Assembly (NCBI GenBank): GCA_043760535.1
Contig: JAYUOV010000101.1
Coordinates: 1 to 45,575 of the forward strand
Origin: JAZKFT01 sp043760535
Lineage (GTDB): Bacteria; Bacteroidota; Bacteroidia; Chitinophagales; Chitinophagaceae
Length of the DNA: 45,575 nt
Direction: 5' to 3'
The stretch's first letter is position 1, and the number at the start of each line of letters is the position of its first letter. The translations under genes were made by a program, and so were the position numbers. Positions 7,176-14,641 of the stretch are shown piece by piece. A model generated the notes under the pieces. The model made no database searches. It was not told where the DNA came from and saw only the letters and a program-made list of their open reading frames with translations.

Positions 7176-9117
7176 TTACCCTTTTTACCTTTTTATTCAC
7201 TCCGTCGTTATACACTACATAATAAATACCCGCTGGTAACAATCTTCCAATCTGAAATTTATAAGAAAACACATCGTTAAGGGCTGTTTGTTTGGTGTAG
7301 GTTTCCAGCAGTTGCCCCTTGCTATTTAGTAATGTAAGAGCAGCTGTACCCGAAGCAGGTGCTTTTATGGCTACGGTAAATTGGTTGTGGTATGGCACGG
7401 GGAACACTAGCATCCAATCTTTGGTAAAGTTAAAGCCAGTAAGTTTTTTAAGAGTTTCCGTTTTGGTATTGGTACCATCGTAATAGCGGATGGTATAGGT
7501 GCCAGGAGGGAAATTTATAAGGTTTAAAAACGTAGTGCTGTATAATTCCTGTTCTTCAATTGCCATATTTTTTACGGCTATAATAGTGCCGTTGGGGTGT
7601 ATTAACTGTATTAGGGCAATGCCATCTTTTTGCCCAGCAAAATCTACTTTAATGGTATCGCTAAATGGATTGGGATTGGCCTTTAGCCAATAATCTGCCC
7701 CAAGCAGCGTCTGGTTTCTTTCTCTTTTTAAAATACGGTATGCCTTTTTAAAATTAGGAATCCCATAGCCGTAGGTTTTGTCTGGGTTGGCAAAGCGGTC
7801 GCTACTTTGGTACACAGCATCGATAATTTTTTTATTGTTGTACTCAGGAAAAGCCTGCCAAAGGCAAGCTATTAATCCATTGAGATTGGGATTACTAAAA
7901 GATGTTCCATTGCCAAAACTGGGCTGGTTATTAAAGCCGGCTATTACAGTACCTACGCCTACGCTTACCACATTCGGTTTTATCCTAATATCGGAGGGGA
8001 TGCCTCGGCTGCTAAAACCTGCAATGATGCCACTTGTATTTACTGCACTTACACAAATAACGCTGTCGGCATCGCTTGGTGCGGTAATGTATTGCCAACT
8101 GTTGCCGCCTTCGTTGCCTGCACTATTGGTTAATAACATGCCTTTTTTTGCCGCAAGGTCGGCGCCAATAGTAGCCGTTGTAAAATTGCCATTAAGTTGG
8201 GCATAACTGTGGTTAAATTGTGCATCATCAAAAATATTATAACCTAAAGAACAGCTAATCATATCGGCGCCGGCACTATCTGCAAACTCGGCAGCTACTA
8301 CATAATTAAATTCTTCTACCGGGTATTCGCTGCTTACATCTTCTGTACGCAGCAGCCAAAAAGAAGCTGCAGGTGCAGTGCCTACCATACGGCCCGGCCA
8401 GTTAGCACAAATAATACTGAGGCACTGCATGCCGTGTGCATGGTCTTCGTTTACACTGTTATCAAATTTTACAAAATCACGTTCGCCTAAAATGCGGCCT
8501 TGCAGCCGCACACTATCAAAAGCAGTAATGGTTTTATAGGCTTGAAAGCCTGCATCGAGAACGGCTATTACCATGCCCTTACCGGTAAAATTTTTGTTAT
8601 GTAAAAATTCACCCTCATGTATGTGTACTTGGGCGTAGCTATTGCCATAATTTAGGGTGTCGTCTTCTATTTGTTGTGTTCGGTTTGGTTCGGGGTCGGT
8701 TGTGGAAATGGTATCGATAAACTTATTTACAGGTTCCTGAATTAAAAAAGGAATTTGTGCAACAGCTCCGGTACTTTGTACAAACGAAAAATTATTAATA
8801 CGGCTTATTGCATTTACGTCGGTTGTTCTTATTAGCACTTGGTTTAGCCATCGGCTTACCAAAAGCACCTGCACATTTGGCACAGCGCGGATGCTATCTA
8901 AGTACCGCTGTGTTATTGGTAAATCGGTATCATCAATTGCAATGCCGTATCGGGTTCTTCTTTGCAAGGCTCTGGCACTTAAATACTGCGATGGATCGGC
9001 CAGTGAAAAACTATTGAAAGCTTTGTTTCTTAACTGGATAATTTGCCGCGAAAATTGTGCAGATACCGAGCTGTACAATACTATAAAGAAGATGCTATGA
9101 ATAAAATATTTTTTCAT
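7156..9117 (-). CDS. Secreted S8 family (subtilisin-like) serine peptidase with T9SS domain
   Basis: A 653-residue secreted protease. The signal peptide covers about residues 1-20, followed by a propeptide-like region. The catalytic domain has Asp188 (IAVLDAGF), His228 (HAHGM), oxyanion Asn335 (SAGNEGG) and Ser406 (GNGTSFSNP), so the triad is complete. A first beta domain lies at about 475-560. From about residue 565 there is a T9SS type A-like sorting domain (VFPVPYHNQF, LLPAGIYYVVYNDG, basic end). It should act at or outside the cell surface on proteins. It is transcribed alone toward the rRNA methyltransferase gene, and the two 3' ends overlap by 20 bases. Confidence 0.9.
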   Translation of the reverse strand: MKKYFIHSIFFIVLYSSVSAQFSRQIIQLRNKAFNSFSLADPSQYLSARALQRRTRYGIAIDDTDLPITQRYLDSIRAVPNVQVLLVSRWLNQVLIRTTDVNAISRINNFSFVQSTGAVAQIPFLIQEPVNKFIDTISTTDPEPNRTQQIEDDTLNYGNSYAQVHIHEGEFLHNKNFTGKGMVIAVLDAGFQAYKTITAFDSVRLQGRILGERDFVKFDNSVNEDHAHGMQCLSIICANWPGRMVGTAPAASFWLLRTEDVSSEYPVEEFNYVVAAEFADSAGADMISCSLGYNIFDDAQFNHSYAQLNGNFTTATIGADLAAKKGMLLTNSAGNEGGNSWQYITAPSDADSVICVSAVNTSGIIAGFSSRGIPSDIRIKPNVVSVGVGTVIAGFNNQPSFGNGTSFSNPNLNGLIACLWQAFPEYNNKKIIDAVYQSSDRFANPDKTYGYGIPNFKKAYRILKRERNQTLLGADYWLKANPNPFSDTIKVDFAGQKDGIALIQLIHPNGTIIAVKNMAIEEQELYSTTFLNLINFPPGTYTIRYYDGTNTKTETLKKLTGFNFTKDWMLVFPVPYHNQFTVAIKAPASGTAALTLLNSKGQLLETYTKQTALNDVFSYKFQIGRLLPAGIYYVVYNDGVNKKVKRVIKQQFF

Positions 9118-9226
9118 TAACGAAGGATAATTTTATTGCTGATAAAGGTAAAAGAAAAAAAAGTTGGCAGTCTCTCAGTTTGCAGTTTGCAAAAAGTAAA
9201 AGGAAATGTAGCAGTGTTTTTTGATG

Positions 9227-9282
9227 AACCAATCAACCAATCAACCAATCAACCAATGAACAAATGAACCAATGAACTAATC
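9227..9282. repeat. Seven tandem 8-bp units (aaccaatc/g)
   Basis: Seven consecutive 8-base units of aaccaatc, aaccaatg and close variants run from 9227 to 9282. The last unit includes the stop codon of the sugar dehydrogenase gene (9277-9279, minus strand). Such tracts can vary in copy number by slippage. Confidence 0.85.
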
Positions 9283-10434
9283 CCTAACCACCCTATACAC
9301 CACACCATTCATGTCATCGCTAATTAGCAATGCGCCATCTGCAGCTACTTCCACATCTACAGGGCGGCCCAATACTTTGCCATCTGGTTGCAGCCAGCCT
9401 TCGGCAAATGGTTTGTAACTGGTTATTTTATTATCAGCCATGGTGGCGATCATTACCTGATAGCCTATGGGTTTACTCCGGTTCCAGCTTCCATGTTCTG
9501 CTACAAACATTTGGTTTTTATAATCTGCACCAAACATTTCTCCGGTATAAAATCTTAGGCCGAGTGGTGCTTTGTGTGGCCCCACTTTGTAAGCTGGTAA
9601 TGTATAATCAGCCGCATTTTTTCCTTTACCAAATTCAGGGTCGGGTATATCTCCCTGATGAAAATATGGAAAGCCAAAGTGTAACCCTTTTACAGGTGCA
9701 TGGTTTATTTCGCAGCTTGGTATATCATCGCCTAACATATCCCGGCCATTATCTGTAAACCATAATTCTTTAGTAACAGGGTGCCAGGCAAAGCCTACCG
9801 AATTACGAACGCCCTTGGCATAAATTTCCCTGTCGGTACCATCGGCATTGATGCTGGTAATAGTGGCAAAAATGGAATCCTTTTCATTACACACATTACA
9901 AGGGGCACCTACCGGAACATACAATCTGCCATCGGGCCCAAAGGCTATAAACTTCCAGCCATGGTGGGCTTTATTAGGATAGCTTTCATTTACTACCACA
10001 GGTGCAGGTGGGTTTTGTAACCGGTTTTCAATATCATCGTACCGTAATATGCGGCTTACTTCGGCTACATATAAACTGCCATTTTTAAAAGCTACACCAT
10101 TGGGTGTTTTTAGTTTAGACCCGATGGCATACACCGAATCTGCCAGGCCATCTTTATTTGTATCTACTACAGCATACACACTTTCGCCACTCATATTGCC
10201 CACAAATAAAGTGCCATTAGTTCCCTGGCATAAACTACGGGCACCAGGCACTTGTGCAAATACACGGATGCTAAAGCTCGGCGGTAATTTTATTTTGTCT
10301 AAATGGTATTTGCTGTACAATGTATCTGCTGTACTTTTAGATGTATCGGCCTTTTCGGCACTTTTTTGTTTTGGTGTATTACAGCTAATAAAAAAAGTAA
10401 AAGCGATGAGCAAAAATGAACTTGGCTTTATCAT
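9277..10434 (-). CDS. PQQ-dependent sugar dehydrogenase-type beta-propeller lipoprotein
   Basis: A 385-residue protein of the glucose/sorbosone dehydrogenase (GSDH/YliI) beta-propeller family. The N-terminus (hydrophobic FLLIAFTFFIS, then Cys18 and NTPKQ) is a lipoprotein signal. The mature protein is therefore expected to be lipid-anchored in the periplasm or outer membrane. Propeller features include LPPSFSIRVFAQVPGARSL, FGPDGRLYVPVGAPCNVC, VGFAWHPVTKELWFTDNGRD and the final LLISDDMNGVVYRV. Family members oxidise sugars with PQQ, but several only bind a propeller ligand, so the substrate is unknown. A short octamer tract overlaps its stop codon. Confidence 0.82.
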   Translation of the reverse strand: MIKPSSFLLIAFTFFISCNTPKQKSAEKADTSKSTADTLYSKYHLDKIKLPPSFSIRVFAQVPGARSLCQGTNGTLFVGNMSGESVYAVVDTNKDGLADSVYAIGSKLKTPNGVAFKNGSLYVAEVSRILRYDDIENRLQNPPAPVVVNESYPNKAHHGWKFIAFGPDGRLYVPVGAPCNVCNEKDSIFATITSINADGTDREIYAKGVRNSVGFAWHPVTKELWFTDNGRDMLGDDIPSCEINHAPVKGLHFGFPYFHQGDIPDPEFGKGKNAADYTLPAYKVGPHKAPLGLRFYTGEMFGADYKNQMFVAEHGSWNRSKPIGYQVMIATMADNKITSYKPFAEGWLQPDGKVLGRPVDVEVAADGALLISDDMNGVVYRVVRD

Positions 10435-10632
10435 AAAATAGTTTTGAAATGGTAAAGCCGAAATTAATACCGATTTGGCTCATTGTGTTTTTTTTCATTT
10501 AAACAGAAAATGGCACTGTTACAGTTTTAATTCTCATGGTCTTAATCCAATTTCATTATGCAAATCATCTTTGTTCTGCTTTGTTCATCAGCTTTGTTTT
10601 TTTAATGCATGTACCCCACTGGTAAAAGGTAA
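10435..10632. other. Intergenic region upstream of the sugar dehydrogenase
   Basis: AT-rich DNA with no coding character that I trust. It should carry the minus-strand promoter of the sugar dehydrogenase gene. A 75-codon plus-strand ORF (10475-10702) has no domain-like sequence and is not called. Confidence 0.4.
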
Positions 10633-10923
10633 AACGGCGTTACTTATAAAAGTACTTTACAGTACAACGATTATATCATACATAAGCAAGCGATTGTATT
10701 AAAACTGATTACTGATTTCAACCAATCAACGGATAGTAGCGTTGCCGGTATCAGTTGCTTTATTGATAATGCCGCCACTACCATTGGAAAAATAATAGTG
10801 GATGTACAAGGCATGCCCGAATGGGAAAGTAGCATTGTTTTAAGAGACAAGGCCGTTACCTTTTTTAAAGAATATAAATCCATGTTTGCCGTTAATTACA
10901 AACACTTGATGGCCATGAGCTGA
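10633..10923 (+). pseudogene. Start-less ORF, possible gene remnant or gene with a rare start
   Basis: An open frame of 96 codons runs between stop codons from 10633 to the TGA at 10921. It has protein-like composition (for example AIVLKLITDFNQSTDSSVAG, VTFFKEYKSMFAVNYKHLMA), but the only ATGs are in its second half and no GTG or TTG starts the coherent part. It may be the 3' end of a gene whose 5' part was lost, or use a non-standard start. I do not recognise the family. It is followed in the same frame, after three stop codons, by a 44-residue ORF and then a strong terminator oriented for plus-strand transcription, which suggests the stretch is or was transcribed. Confidence 0.4.
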
Positions 10924-10956
10924 GACTGAGAAATTACTGCCTAAGAAGAGCAGGAA

Positions 10957-11091
10957 ATGAAAGAAATAGATGTTTTATCAGAAAGGAATGTAAACGCTGT
11001 AGAAGATGCTATTATGGCTGTTCAAAAAGAGTTTGCAAAAAAGAACAATATGAAACTGGAGAAAAAAACGTTTTACCCAAAGTTTAACTAA
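10957..11091 (+). CDS. Small hypothetical protein, 44 residues
   Basis: ATG at 10957, TAA at 11089. The product is 44 residues, charged and mainly helical (MKEIDVLSERNVNAVEDAIM...), with no signal or membrane segment. The start is preceded by an A/G-rich stretch (agcaggaa) that could serve as a ribosome-binding site. The stop is 16 bases before a 14-bp terminator hairpin, which supports a real short transcript. It is in the same frame as the start-less ORF upstream, so it could instead be the tail of one decayed gene. Confidence 0.35.
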   Translation: MKEIDVLSERNVNAVEDAIMAVQKEFAKKNNMKLEKKTFYPKFN

Positions 11092-11107
11092 TCTGGTAAA
11101 ATTTTTG

Positions 11108-11148
11108 GCCGTTGAAAAATGAGGCACCATTTTTCAACGGCTATTTTA
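11108..11148. terminator. Strong hairpin terminator between the small ORF and mce
   Basis: The 14-bp perfect stem gccgttgaaaaatg (11108-11121) pairs with 11128-11141, with the 6-base loop aggcac. Plus-strand transcripts then enter tattttatt, a fair U-tract. The hairpin abuts the stop codon of the convergent epimerase gene, so it may serve both strands. Confidence 0.75.
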
Positions 11149-11542
11149 TTTCCTGGCATAGCTCTACCAAAACACCGCCTGTGGTTTTTGGGTGTAAAAA
11201 ACATACTAGTTTATTATCGGCTCCCTGCTTTGGTGTGGCATTCAGTAATACAAAACCTTCGGATTGTAGTCTTTCCATTTCGGCATAAATATCGGCCACT
11301 TCAAAGGCAATATGGTGCATCCCTTCTCCTTTTTTTTCTATAAACCTTGCTATAATGCCATCTGGCTCGCTGCTTTCCAGCAATTCTATTTTTGTATTTC
11401 CCTGTAAAAAAAAGGCTGTATTTACCTGTTCGCTTTCCACCGTTTCGGTTTTGTAACAGTTACAGTTAAGCAGTTTTTCGAATAACGGTACAGATTTGGA
11501 TAAGCTTTTTACGGCAATGCCAATATGTTCTACTTGAAGCAT
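11141..11542 (-). CDS. mce: Methylmalonyl-CoA epimerase
   Basis: A 133-residue VOC-superfamily protein that interconverts (R)- and (S)-methylmalonyl-CoA, linking propionyl-CoA metabolism to succinyl-CoA. It has two beta-alpha-beta-beta-beta repeats. Metal ligands are expected at His6 in VEHIGIAV, the HHIAFEV segment and the Glu of GVLVELCQ, all of which are visible. IELLESSEPDG and the full length fit the bacterial epimerase closely. It is monocistronic and ends in a shared hairpin. The methylmalonyl-CoA mutase genes are not in this window. Confidence 0.9.
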   Translation of the reverse strand: MLQVEHIGIAVKSLSKSVPLFEKLLNCNCYKTETVESEQVNTAFFLQGNTKIELLESSEPDGIIARFIEKKGEGMHHIAFEVADIYAEMERLQSEGFVLLNATPKQGADNKLVCFLHPKTTGGVLVELCQEIK

Positions 11543-11658
11543 GAAGCAATGGGTTTTTAAAACCTGTTACAGACTCAATAAAGAGTTTTGAATGGTTACA
11601 AATTGTGAAAAAATAGTTTCATTTCAAAGTTGCAACATTATGGGTCAACCATTTGACA

Positions 11659-11666
11659 TAAATTTG
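11659..11666 (+). promoter_or_regulatory. Candidate Bacteroidota -7 element for the isc operon
   Basis: TAAATTTG matches the Bacteroidota -7 consensus TAnnTTTG, 117 bases before the iscS start. A good -33 TTG at the usual 19-21 base spacing is not present, so this is tentative. No IscR-type palindrome was evident. Confidence 0.3.
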
Positions 11667-11782
11667 TGTTTATTAAAATTAAATAATTCTTCAAACATTT
11701 TTAAATATGGCTACAACGCATTAATAAAGCTAATTAGCCGAATGAGTTAATAAAAAATTGAAGGCCAGAAAAAACAACAATT

Positions 11783-13006
11783 ATGTCGCAATTACAATTT
11801 CCAATTTATTTGGATAACAACTCCACCACTCCGTGTGACCCACGTGTGGTAGATGCTATGGTGCCATTTTTTACCCAAAATTTTGGTAATGCCGCCAGTC
11901 GTAACCATCAATTTGGCTGGGTAGCCGAAGAGGCTGTAGATTATGCAAGAGAGCAGGTAGCCCAATTGATTGGTGCCGATCCTAAAGAAATTATTTTTAC
12001 CAGCGGTGCTACCGAAGGTGACAACCTTGGCATTAAAGGTGTGTTTGAAATGTACGCCAGCAAAGGCAACCACATTATTACAGCCACTACTGAACACAAG
12101 GCGGTGCTTGACACTTGCAAACACATAGAAAAAGCTGGTGGCGAAGTAACTTACCTCGAAGTAAAAGCTGATGGCCTGATAGACCTTGCCGAACTAGAAG
12201 CAGCCATCCGCCCAACTACCATTCTTATTGCCATTATGTATGCCAATAACGAAGTAGGTGTAATACAGCCGGTAAAAGAAATTAGTGCCATTGCAAAGAA
12301 GCATGGTGTGTTGTTTTTTAGCGATGCGGTACAAGCTGTTGGCAAAATACCTGTAGATGTAAATACAGACGGAATAGACATAATGGCATTTACTGCACAT
12401 AAAATGTACGGGCCTAAAGGTATTGGTGCATTATATGTTCGCCGTAAAAACCCAAGGGTAAAAGTTACCGCCCAAATGGATGGCGGTGGCCACGAAAGGG
12501 GCATGAGAAGCGGTACATTAAATGTTACGGGAATTGTAGGTTTTGGTAAAGCATGCGAACTGGCACGGTTAGAAATGGACAAAGACGCTGCCCACACAAG
12601 CCGCTTACGCAATAAACTGGAAACCGAATTATTGAAACTGGAAGAAGCCTATGTAAACGGAAGCGTAGAACATCGTTTGCCGCATGTGGCCAACATTAGT
12701 TTTAAGCACGTAGAAGGCGAAGGCCTGATGATGGGTTTTAATAAAAACATTGCAGTAAGTTCAGGATCGGCCTGTACTTCGGCATCTTTGGAACCAAGCT
12801 ATGTGTTAAAAGCCCTTGGTTTGGGCGATGATTTGGCACACTCTTCTTTGCGTTTTGGCCTTAGCCGTTTCACCACCGAAGACCAAATTGATTACACCAT
12901 AAAAGCCGTAGGCGACACAGTTTTGAAATTAAGAGAAATGAGTCCGCTTTGGGAAATGTACAAAGAGGGGATAGACCTGGATAGCATTGAGTGGGCAGCA
13001 CATTAA
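11783..13006 (+). CDS. iscS: Cysteine desulfurase IscS
   Basis: A 407-residue PLP enzyme that takes sulfur from L-cysteine and passes the persulfide to IscU for Fe-S cluster assembly. Visible features are the substrate/PLP region TSGATEGDN (73-81), His105 stacking on PLP, the PLP lysine K207 in TAHKMYGPKG, and the mobile-loop persulfide cysteine C331 in SSGSACTSAS, the group I (IscS/NifS) arrangement. The C-terminal tail SPLWEMYKEGIDL is the IscS-type segment that contacts IscU. It is the first gene of the iscS-iscU-iscA unit. The usual short spacer to iscU is here 710 bases because a decayed toxin-antitoxin module lies between them. Confidence 0.95.
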   Translation: MSQLQFPIYLDNNSTTPCDPRVVDAMVPFFTQNFGNAASRNHQFGWVAEEAVDYAREQVAQLIGADPKEIIFTSGATEGDNLGIKGVFEMYASKGNHIITATTEHKAVLDTCKHIEKAGGEVTYLEVKADGLIDLAELEAAIRPTTILIAIMYANNEVGVIQPVKEISAIAKKHGVLFFSDAVQAVGKIPVDVNTDGIDIMAFTAHKMYGPKGIGALYVRRKNPRVKVTAQMDGGGHERGMRSGTLNVTGIVGFGKACELARLEMDKDAAHTSRLRNKLETELLKLEEAYVNGSVEHRLPHVANISFKHVEGEGLMMGFNKNIAVSSGSACTSASLEPSYVLKALGLGDDLAHSSLRFGLSRFTTEDQIDYTIKAVGDTVLKLREMSPLWEMYKEGIDLDSIEWAAH

Positions 13007-13067
13007 AAAATAGGTACGATTTGCGATTTGGGATTTACGATTTTCCAAATAATGAGTCGGTTTATGT

Positions 13068-13091
13068 AAAATCATAAATCACCATTTACAA
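13068..13091 (+). repeat. Left 24-bp direct repeat flanking the toxin-antitoxin remnant
   Basis: It matches 13640-13663 at 22 of 24 positions (shared aaatcataaatcac and ttacaaa). The pair encloses exactly the antitoxin and toxin remnant. The sequence belongs to the AATCATAAATC-type spacer seen elsewhere in the window, so recombination between generic repeats is one explanation. Confidence 0.6.
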
Positions 13092-13095
13092 ACCA

Positions 13096-13323
13096 ATGTC
13101 CACAATCATCCACATAACAAAAGAGGTAATTGAAAGCCAGCACTTGGGTGATGTATTTTTAATTTGTGTGGAAAAGAATGGTGGAATTACTATTGAGCCC
13201 AATAATAAAGAGGAGAAAACTAAGTTATGGGAATTTATGATTGAAGAGGATATCAGAACAAAGTGAGTTCCGCCATTAGAATTTAAAGATAATTTAGAAG
13301 AAATAGAGGATCGGACATGGTAA
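13096..13323 (+). pseudogene. Antitoxin remnant upstream of a broken MazF-type toxin
   Basis: ATG at 13096 opens a frame of 56 residues to a TGA at 13264. Reading through that TGA, the frame continues for 18 coherent residues (VPPLEFKDNLEEIEDRTW) to a TAA at 13321-13323. That final stop overlaps the toxin start in the sequence ATGGTAA, the classic translational coupling of type II toxin-antitoxin pairs. I infer a 75-residue antitoxin with one nonsense codon. The 56-residue piece could still be made. The family is not one I can name with certainty; the call rests on position and overlap with the toxin. Confidence 0.6.
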
Positions 13324-13639
13324 CTTATAAACAGTACGATATTTATTGGGTGGAATTTGATCCAACATTTGTCTTGTAAGTTAACAAAATTCGTCCCTAC
13401 ATCATTATTTCCCCTGATATTATATATAGGGCATTATTTTCTGTTATTATTGCACCAATTACGAGTAGTTTTTCGGAATTTACCATCAATAGTTGACATA
13501 GAAGTTTTGTTGAAAAGGGGACAGCTTATGATGAATCAACTAAGGGGCGTAGATAAGAGGCGTATCAAGGGGTTTATAAGCAGTACAAAGACCAATGAAA
13601 TAAATGCAATCAAACAAAATATAAACGATTTGTTTTGCC
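13317..13639 (+). pseudogene. MazF/PemK-family toxin (endoribonuclease), inactivated
   Basis: Three pieces together read as a MazF/PemK toxin: MVTYKQYDIYWVEFDPT at the start, VNKIRPYIIISPD and SVIIAPITSSF in the middle, then RGQLMMNQLRGVDKRRIKGF and INDLFC at the end. Two lesions break it: an in-frame TAA at 13377-13379, and a one-base insertion in the T-run 13469-13473 that shifts the frame before RNLPSIVDIEVL. MazF toxins cut mRNA and are held in check by the upstream antitoxin. With both genes broken the module should be inert. It sits between iscS and iscU. Confidence 0.85.
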
Positions 13640-13705
13640 AAATCATAAATCACAAATTACAAATCACAAGTCACAAGTCACAAATCATAAATCATAAATT
13701 ATAAA
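13640..13705 (+). repeat. Right 24-bp direct repeat and AATCATAAATC-type spacer tract
   Basis: Positions 13640-13663 match 13068-13091 at 22 of 24 bases. The tract then continues as degenerate units of the form aaatcataaatcacaa up to the iscU start. The same kind of spacer precedes both terY genes. Confidence 0.65.
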
Positions 13706-13716
13706 TCATAAGTCTC

Positions 13717-14136
13717 ATGGCATATTCAGAAAAAGTAATCGATCATTACCAAAATCCTAAAAATGTAGGAACGCTGGATAAAGGAAAGAAAAATGTAGGT
13801 ACCGGATTGGTAGGTGCACCAGAGTGTGGCGACGTAATGCGCTTGCAAATAGAAGTAGATGATGCTACAGGTTTAATTACCGATGCAAAGTTTAAAACCT
13901 TTGGTTGTGGCTCTGCCATTGCATCTTCATCTTTGGCCACCGAGTGGTTAAAAGGTAAAACCGTAGATCAGGCCGTAACAATAGACAATATGGATATTGT
14001 GGAGGAACTAAACCTGCCACCAGTAAAAATTCACTGCTCTGTATTGGCCGAAGATGCCATTAAATCTGCTATTAACGACTACCGTGCCAAGAATGGCTTG
14101 GAAGTTTTAAAGTTTGAAGAAAGTGTAGTTCATTAA
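13717..14136 (+). CDS. iscU: Iron-sulfur cluster scaffold protein IscU
   Basis: A 139-residue scaffold on which IscS sulfur and iron are built into a [2Fe-2S] cluster. The cluster ligands are all present: C37 and D39 in APECGD, C64 in FGCGSAIASSS, and H106-C107 in LPPVKIHCS, which also holds the LPPVK motif recognised by the HscA chaperone. Length and order match canonical IscU. It starts with ATG directly after a run of AATCATAAATC-like spacer DNA. It is co-oriented with iscS and iscA, but hscA, hscB and ferredoxin genes do not follow, as they do in gammaproteobacteria. Confidence 0.95.
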   Translation: MAYSEKVIDHYQNPKNVGTLDKGKKNVGTGLVGAPECGDVMRLQIEVDDATGLITDAKFKTFGCGSAIASSSLATEWLKGKTVDQAVTIDNMDIVEELNLPPVKIHCSVLAEDAIKSAINDYRAKNGLEVLKFEESVVH

Positions 14137-14144
14137 AAGTAAGT

Positions 14145-14220
14145 GGCTGGTAGGGAAATAGCCAGTAGGCCAAAACCTCCTCCCCGCTAGCTAAAACCCT
14201 ATTTACTACTGGCCGTTTTT
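14145..14220 (+). terminator. Hairpin with T-run between iscU and iscA (attenuator-like)
   Basis: The left arm 14145-14161 (ggctggtagggaaatag) pairs imperfectly with 14199-14214, and a T-run follows at 14216-14220, ending right at the iscA ATG. It could terminate or attenuate transcription after iscU. The long loop and mismatches make this uncertain. Confidence 0.35.
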
Positions 14221-14571
14221 ATGGTAGCAACAGATAATGGCATTTATATAAGCGACAAGGCTTTAAATAAAGTACACCAACTTATGGATGATGCAGGCGT
14301 AGGAAGCGATGCATCTTATTTTTTACGGGTATCGGTAGTAGGCGGTGGCTGTAGTGGCCTTAGCTATAAAATGGATTTCGATAACGAAACAAAACCCATG
14401 GATCAGGTATTTGAAGACAAAGGACAGAAAATAGTAACCGATCTGAAAAGCTTTTTATACCTCGTAAATACCGAATTGGAATTTAGCGATGGCCTTAATG
14501 GCAAAGGATTCTATTTTAGTAATCCGAACGCAAGCCGTAGCTGTGGCTGTGGCGAAAGTTTTGCGGTATAA
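14221..14571 (+). CDS. iscA: A-type Fe-S carrier protein (IscA/HesB family)
   Basis: A 116-residue HesB-like protein that carries and delivers Fe-S clusters. The three family cysteines are present at C44 (GGGCSGLSY) and C108/C110 (SCGCGESF). Residues 8-22 (IYISDKALNKVHQLM) match the usual N-terminal helix, so the ATG at 14221 looks right or only a few codons long. It is the third gene of the isc unit, separated from iscU by a hairpin, and ends at a good bidirectional terminator. ErpA or SufA naming is possible; the neighbourhood favours IscA. Confidence 0.9.
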   Translation: MVATDNGIYISDKALNKVHQLMDDAGVGSDASYFLRVSVVGGGCSGLSYKMDFDNETKPMDQVFEDKGQKIVTDLKSFLYLVNTELEFSDGLNGKGFYFSNPNASRSCGCGESFAV

Positions 14572-14607
14572 GCATAATAGTAAAGTATTTAACCGTTCAA
14601 TAAAAAG

Positions 14608-14638
14608 ACCTGCTGATTTAAAGATTAGCAGGTATTTT
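14608..14638. terminator. Bidirectional intrinsic terminator
   Basis: acctgct (14608-14614) pairs with agcaggt (14627-14633), extendable to 9 bp with G-T and A-T pairs. It is followed by atttttg on the plus strand and by ctttttatt on the minus strand. It lies between iscA and the convergent 1153-residue secreted protein gene and can end both transcripts. Confidence 0.85.
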
Positions 14639-14641
14639 TGT

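Noticed and set aside
9227..9282. Octamer tract as an origin or DnaA box cluster
   Set aside because: Units do not match the DnaA box ttatncaca and no replication genes are near.
10671..10883. A 70-codon minus-strand ORF in the gap before mce
   Set aside because: It overlaps a plus-strand frame with better protein character and shows no family resemblance.
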